Positions 60,300 to 64,000 of a stretch of DNA of 64,000 nt are shown here, piece by piece. Where the stretch lies: the NCBI GenBank assembly GCA_037074705.1, contig CM073591.1:183669432-183733431 (forward strand), in the 5' to 3' direction. This DNA is from Zhengitettix transpicula. Its lineage: Eukaryota; Arthropoda; Insecta; Orthoptera; Tetrigidae. The notes beneath the pieces were generated by a model. The model saw only the letters and a program-made list of their open reading frames with translations. It ran no database searches and had not been told where the DNA came from. Each line of letters begins with the position of its first letter. The first letter of the stretch is position 1. The translations under genes were made by a program, and so were the position numbers.

Positions 60300-62060
60300 C
60301 ATAGCCAATCTGTTCACAGGGTTGCAGCGAAACTGCCAATTACAGATAGACACAGAGAAGACCAGCTTTAAGGTAGCTCACTTCACAAGTACACAACTCC
60401 ATCCATCTGTATTGAGTTTTAGTAATACAGATGTTATCCATGAAGCTCTGTGAGGAAATCAAGCCCACTTCTCATCACATTTAATTAGTAACGCACAACC
60501 AAGTACTTTTAAAATTTGACTCCCTATGCAATACAGTTTATCCTTGTTTCTTTCTTACCACCAGTTTCCTCCTACTACTTTTCTTTGGTGGACTCAGTTG
60601 ATACAGCTATGTTTTCAAAACGAAGCCGCTTCGTATCTATCACTCAAGTTTGCGCAGTCATAAACATTCAAATCAAAACACTTGTAAAGCTGTAATAAGT
60701 ACTACTAAATAGCTAAGACAGCAGAAGAAAAATGACCAATAAAATAAAAATCCTTGGAATGATTAGGGATTTGAAACTGATCATGTCATCTGTGCGTTGA
60801 AATAAAAAAGATATTGGCTATCCTAGAACGCCCAGCAGCAAATACCTGGGTAGGAAACCTGAAAACATTGCAACTGACGTTGACGTATCAAACGATCGTA
60901 CGTCCAAAAATAGACTACGTAACTCACATTTACAATTCTCCAAATAATCACAACTAAAAAACTACCAAACTGAGGCGATGAGAGTAATCACGTGATGCCA
61001 CAGAACAACCCCGATATATTGACTCTATGTGAAAGCTATCGAAACACACCTAAAATTAAGAAAAACCTAGATATAGTCACAAACTTGAGAATCTGAAGAC
61101 CCCTCAATCCAGAAACAGATATACCAATTAAACTGACTATCAATAATGTTTCACAAGACTCCCTACCCTTTTATATGACATATAATCAATTAATAAAAAC
61201 ATTAAAATTGACTTCGCCTAAGATAGAACACGACACAATGGCAATATGTACTCCCTGGAAAACAAGAGAAGTAGCAGTAGATACCTAAATGAATCTGATC
61301 ATAGACAAGAAGAAGCTGATGGGAAATTTTAACGAATTATGAAAGAAAGCGAGGGAAAAGTATAATGATCATATATGCAGATGCATCAAAATCAAAGAGG
61401 GGACTGGGATGCGCTGTGGTCTCGGATAATTGGGCGACGGCAAAAGCAATCAGCCTGGAAACTTCAACAGAGGAGGACGAAATCCACGCAATACTATGGG
61501 CGATGGAATATATTGGAGATGCGAGTGATCAACACGTTGAAAACCCCAAAAATAACAGAAGAGTGAATGTAATATCAGAGTACTTATGCGAACACAAAAA
61601 TGGTAACAAAAAATTAATATGGTTCTCGCAGCACAACGGAAAATCCGGAGAAGCGAAAGGGCCCACATGACGGCAAAAAATGTAGAAGATAGAATTGGAG
61701 ATCAGCACGACATGAACTTTGGAACAGAGTTATAAAAACATCATGGAGGAGAGATAGAAAAAATGGAAATCCTAAAACATAGGAAACTTCTACAAGCAAC
61801 TAAATAGCATGCAAGAACTAATACATGCTAACAAGTTATCAACAAGGTGCCAGGTAGTATTGGAAAAAATCAGAACACTTCGCTCCAAATTGACTCATAA
61901 CCATTTTCTTTCCAGAGACCAACAAGTCAGTTTGTTCAGCACGTGGGATCCCGCTTACAATACAACCTCTATTATGGGACTACTCCACAATAAGAAGTGG
62001 CACAATAGGAAAATAAGCGGCAAGAGATACAACTGTGAACAAAAAATAAGGTGCATTTAT
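60300..62060 (+). pseudogene. I-type LINE with RNase H domain, 5'-truncated and decayed
   Basis: Non-LTR retrotransposons of the I/LOA/R1 group carry RNase H after the reverse transcriptase. The plus strand shows, with frame changes: NTEKTSFKVAHFTS-like and KIKILGMI (60,740-60,765), TIVRPKIDYVTHIYNS (about 60,890-60,940), EAMRVIT with later PI (about 60,975), then the RNase H core IIYADASKSKRGLGCAVV (61,365-61,420; first Asp in YADAS), EEDEIHAILWAMEYI (second acidic residue in the E-HAI-WA helix), then QHNGKSGEAKGP (corresponds to W-PSH-GI-GNE-AD). The C-terminal part is RCQVVLEKIRTLRSKLTH, the usual VV--RLR-GH-RLTH block (61,845-61,905). It is then interrupted by mariner; the last part resumes at about 63,243. 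Many stops; no function left. Confidence 0.78.
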
Positions 62061-62061
62061 T

Positions 62062-63242
62062 TATAAAACATAAATTCTTTATTTATTCTTCCAAATCAAT
62101 TTCATCCCCTTCAAAGTAATCCCCGTCCGATAAAACGGACTTTTTCCAACGCCTTTTCCAGTCCTCGAAACAGTCGGAATAGTCTTTTACCGGTATAGCC
62201 TTCAAGACTTTCTTCGATTCGGTTTCTATCTCCTCAATCGTGCCAAAACGGCGTCTCCGCATTGGCCTTTTGAGTTTGCTGAATAGCCAGAAGTCGCACG
62301 GAGCCAAATCAGGCGAATACGGTGGTTGCGGAACGATATGAGTCGAGTTTGTGGCAAAAAAGTCGCGAAGAACCAATGCAGTATGACATGGTGCATTATC
62401 GTGATGAAGGAATCAAGAGTTGTTCGCCCATATTCCGGCCATTTCAGACGAATAGCTTCACGCAAAAGACGCATAACGCTCAAATAATATTCTTTGTTGA
62501 CCGTTTGGCGCGGCGGAAGGAATTCATAGTGCACCACACAACGATAATCAAATAAAACTGTCAACATGACCTTGATTTTCGATCGACATTGCCGTGGTCT
62601 TTTCGGTCTTGCTTCACCTTTTGCACGATATTCGCTGGATTGGTCGGTGGTTTCAGGGTCGTATGCGTAAATTCAAGTCTCGTCTCCTGTAATGATGCAT
62701 TTCAAGTGATCCTGATAGTCAGACAGCAAAGTTTCACACACATCAACGCGACGCTTTTTTTCCCCCAAAAATTGAGCGATTTTGACACCAATCGAGACTT
62801 GATGCGTTTGAGACACAAAACATTCTTTAAACTGGTTTGGGCTGAGCCAAATAATATTCCACCACTATCAGCAAAATCTATAATTGTCCATCGACGATTT
62901 TCAAGCACCAAATCTTTGATTTATTGGACGTGGCCCTCGTCGGTAGACGTTGATGGTAGTCCAGAGCGCGGTTCGTCTTCAACGCGTTCTCGTTATACCA
63001 CTTATAAACGGTTTTTTGTTCCATAGTTTGATCACCAAAGGCCTTCCGCAACATTTTATACGCGTCCGCACAAGAATATTCGTTCCGCAAACAAAATTTG
63101 ATGCAAGTTCTTTGCTCAACAAAATCACCCATTGCAAAAATCGAAAAATTCACTTTTGGTTGTTTACAAAAACACGTGTAACTTGGAGATAATTAAACCT
63201 TTTAACAAACAGACGCTTGGCAAATATTATAGACAGCCCTAC
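62062..63242 (-). mobile_element. Mariner insertion within the I-type LINE
   Basis: Transposase sequence plus about 20 bp at the left and about 110 bp at the right that fit neither LINE half. I could not identify a convincing pair of terminal inverted repeats or a TA duplication, so the limits are approximate. The LINE coding blocks end before and resume after this interval in the same orientation. Confidence 0.7.
62083..63132 (-). pseudogene. Mariner transposase (D,D34D), frameshifted
   Basis: Mariner transposases cut and paste DNA at TA sites. On the minus strand: start MGDFVEQRTCIKFCLRNEYS (ATG at 63,132), N-terminal helix-turn-helix with TVYKWYNE, then frame shifts near 62,900 and 62,760 leading through NRRWTIIDFADSGGILFGS (second helix-turn-helix). 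Next are ITGDET followed by a TGA stop where Trp is expected (about 62,680, first catalytic Asp), MLTVLFDYRCVVHYEFLP, YYLSVMRLLREAI, a frameshift near 62,410, the DNAP-type region (second Asp) and YSPDLAPCDFWLF (third Asp, D34D spacing), ending DYFEGDEIDLEE and TAA at about 62,083. Length matches the usual ~345 residues. Four or more disruptions: dead. Confidence 0.93.
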
Positions 63243-63480
63243 CAACCTAGGGAAAAAAAATTACCTGCCTTCCTAATACCAGGGAGCTTTAAATGACAAT
63301 TTCACCTTACTTTTTGATCACAGTGGTATGTGCTGCTCCGATAAGGCGATACGTAACCTCAACACGTTCTTGGAGTTCCTAAACGTAAAGGACCAATTAT
63401 AAAAATGACAATACAGAAGCCAAAGACTAGCAACTAGAAGAGTTGAAGCGACCCAAAATAAAATTAAATACAGAAAGGTT
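63243..63480 (+). pseudogene. I-type LINE, C-terminal remainder after mariner
   Basis: The plus strand reads CCSDKAIRNLNTFLEFLNVK before a stop (about 63,335-63,398). The usual C-terminus of I/Jockey-group ORF2 has an L-N-L-FL---L pattern of this kind shortly after the zinc-knuckle-like region. Together with 60,300-62,060 this gives one LINE split by mariner. A short AT-rich tail follows. Confidence 0.6.
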
Positions 63481-64000
63481 CATGAATTCCTCAATGATAT
63501 TCAACCCATTTTCCTGAACACACCAATACTGAAGTTAGTTTGTTTTGGCCCTGCAGTCTTGTGTCGGACGGCCTTGCGGATGGACGCGGAAGCTGTCTCT
63601 ATGGAGCGTGGACCCTGATGTCGTCACAGAGTTTATCAGGGTTTGTCGATAGTGTTCCAGTTTTATGTGATCTGACGAGAGTTGTGCTGCTTAGCATGCG
63701 TGAGAGCGAGGGTCGAGCCTCTGCTGCACGAGTGTCTTCCTTCGTCTGCAGCAGCCTCCTCTTCTTCCTCGTCAACACCACCCCGCCACCTCCGCAGACA
63801 TGCGTCTCTTCGTCGACAGTCACTCCGGTAAGCAATACCTCCAGTATCAGCCATTAGACACAGTCACACGCAAAGCACAGCGACCGTAATAGGACGTTGA
63901 CATACAAAGAAATGATTTCAGATTACCATGCATTTCAAAATTAATGGAGCTTCAACTGTCGCTAACCAGGTTCAAGTTATATGAAAAAATAATGCAGAAT
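63481..64000. other. GC-rich segment with splice-like borders (candidate exon, unproven)
   Basis: Composition changes sharply at about 63,545 to balanced or GC-rich until 63,840. It is preceded by TTGTTTTGGCCCTGCAG (pyrimidine-rich, AG at 63,556-63,557) and followed by CACTCCG|GTAAGC at 63,829, a good splice donor. The plus-strand frame 63,540-63,857 is open throughout (105 codons, S/V/L-rich with a PPPP run), but two minus-strand frames are open too, so coding is ambiguous. An ATG at 63,800 (ATGCGTCTC) lies 30 bp before the donor and could start a protein in a first exon. No domain recognised. Confidence 0.3.

Overview
The window looks like AT-rich nuclear DNA of an arthropod, most likely an insect. 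Insect-type Penelope-like elements, a D,D34D mariner, Jockey-, I- and RTE-type LINEs and Helitron-like ends all occur in it. There are no operons or Shine-Dalgarno sites, and no open reading frame of ordinary host-gene length. I find no host gene, rRNA or tRNA that I can support. The only host-exon candidate is a GC-rich segment near the right edge (about 63,558-63,829).

What can be read is a layered record of transposons. (1) A GC-rich, poly(A)-tailed retroposon of about 550 bp, called RepA here, has 23 copies or fragments in both orientations, with clusters at 2.7-3.4, 18.5-19.4, 26.3-28.0, 43.5-44.4, 47.8-48.8 and 50.6-52.5 kb. (2) Penelope-like elements (PLEs) appear as coding remnants at 12.4-12.9 kb (minus) and 53.7-56.2 kb (plus), as 3' ends carrying a degenerate hammerhead-ribozyme-like core (12.2, 18.0, 29.0, 56.2, 59.1 kb), and as small fold-back insertions at 13.4, 16.2 and 28.8 kb. 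Two of the fold-backs have perfect 13- and 15-bp target-site duplications. (3) Elements of 1.0-1.7 kb with TGTAAT...ATTACA ends sit in TA microsatellites, three in a row at 20.97-25.07 kb, two at 39.68-41.79 kb and one decayed copy near 36.4-37.2 kb. (4) Helitron-like repeats with CCCGG/CCGGG hairpins and CTAG ends lie at 0-0.4, 9.1-10.1, 15.0-15.7, 17.6-17.9, 30.0-33.1 and 59.4-59.7 kb. They include an apparently perfect 570-bp tandem duplication at 30,791-31,930. (5) Broken LINEs are present: Jockey-type at 14.4-14.8 kb (minus), RTE-type at 53.9-55.1 kb (minus) and I-type with RNase H at 60.3-63.4 kb (plus). (6) A frameshifted mariner lies at about 62.1-63.2 kb (minus).

The nesting gives a relative chronology. 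The RTE element interrupts a PLE and is bounded by a 13-bp duplication of PLE coding sequence. The mariner splits the I-type LINE. A RepA copy interrupts one TA-targeted element. A RepA fragment at 2.7 kb interrupts a sequence whose uninterrupted paralogue is at 27.5 kb. The remaining DNA (0.4-2.7, 3.4-9.1, 33.1-36.4, 44.4-47.8 and 56.2-58.9 kb, among others) is AT-rich and shows no recognisable gene.
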